The notes beneath the pieces were generated by a model, which was given only the letters and a program-made list of their open reading frames with translations, did not search any database and was not told where the DNA came from. A stretch of DNA of 64,000 bases from Diogma glabrata. Lineage: Eukaryota; Arthropoda; Insecta; Diptera; Cylindrotomidae. The position numbers were made by a program, and so were the translations under genes. Below are positions 63,611 through 64,000 of this stretch, one piece after another. The stretch lies in contig OY856187.1 of NCBI GenBank assembly GCA_963693315.1, positions 393,930,820 through 393,994,819 of the forward strand. The letters are read 5' to 3'. Within the stretch, counting starts at the first letter, position 1; each line of letters starts with the position of its first letter.

Positions 63611-64000
63611 TAAGAAAATTTTGCTGTCTCTAATAATATTTAAAAACAAAGAAAAATAATACGTTTATCCCCCCCAAAAGCATTTTAAAAAACTAAATTT
63701 TCTTATTTCGAAAATCATGAAAATAATAATAACTGAAAATATAAGAAAACTTTGGTCTCTAATAATATTGAAAAACAAAGAAAAATAATACGTTTATCCC
63801 CCTCAAAAGCATTTCATAAACTAAATTTTCTTATTTCGAAAATCATAAAAATAATAATAACTGAAAATATAAGAAAAATTTGCTGTCTCTAATAATATTT
63901 AAAAACAAAGAAAAATAATAAGTGTATCCCGCTAAAAAGCATTTCATAAACTAAATTTTCTTATTTCGAAAATCATAAAAATAATAATAACTGAAAATAT
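63611..64000 (+). repeat. 130-bp tandem repeat, at least 3 copies, open at window end
   Basis: TATAAGAAAA..GTCTCTAATAATATT, AAAACAAAGAAAAATAATA, CGTTTATCCCCC..AAAAGCATTT and AACTAAATTTTCTTATTTCG repeat with a period of 129-130 bp, starting right after the MITE. The array continues past the end of the window. Confidence 0.85.

Overview
This is a nuclear genome segment of an arthropod, most likely an insect. It is very AT-rich, its introns are short (55-60 bp, GT..AG), it is crowded with arthropod-type mobile elements, and one primer-binding site matches a lysine tRNA 3' end. I cannot name the species. Nothing looks bacterial, and I see no rRNA, no CRISPR and no ordinary tRNA gene.

Layout. 0.4-2.0 kb: degenerate tandem repeats carrying remnants of an unrecognised ORF. 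2.7-3.5 kb: two nested inverted-repeat MITE-like elements. 6.0-7.0 kb: a hairpin and a foldback MITE. 7.8-8.2 kb: a tRNA-derived SINE. From 9.0 kb: a decayed LTR related to the giant LTR described below. 15.9-19.7 kb: a long-inverted-repeat (foldback) element whose centre holds an intact two-exon gene for a 119-aa protein. 22.2-25.1 kb: an internally deleted Ty3/Gypsy element on the minus strand. 25.1-27.2 kb and 43.4-43.8 kb: one LINE, split by an insertion. That insertion (27,215-43,414) is a 16.2-kb minus-strand Ty3/Gypsy retrotransposon with LTRs of 3.94 kb, each containing a 78-bp minisatellite array, a 4-bp target duplication (ACTT), a lysine-tRNA primer site, a Gag starting with a RING-H2 finger, and a complete Pol joined to Gag by a textbook -1 slippery heptamer. 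45.1-53.3 kb: an 8.2-kb unit bounded by GGGTAAAGTGGGGC-type inverted repeats, with palindromic arrays of a 22-bp repeat, a decayed Nup50-like gene, a LINE tail, an unidentified minus-strand gene remnant and an intact six-exon HMG-box gene. 56.3 kb: a pogo/Tigger transposase relic. 57.0-59.8 kb: a foldback satellite of about 149-bp units abutting a (TA)n tract. 60-64 kb: a tandem duplication, a near-perfect palindromic MITE and a 130-bp tandem repeat.

How it fits together: this looks like a transposon graveyard with some young arrivals, not a host operon or pathway. The nesting order is clear in one place: the LINE was there first, and the giant Gypsy element landed in its reverse-transcriptase ORF recently, since the two LTRs differ by one base in my reading. 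The strongest candidates for something new are the RING-finger Gag in a giant-LTR element, the foldback element with its own spliced gene, and the TIR-bounded unit that appears to carry host-like genes.
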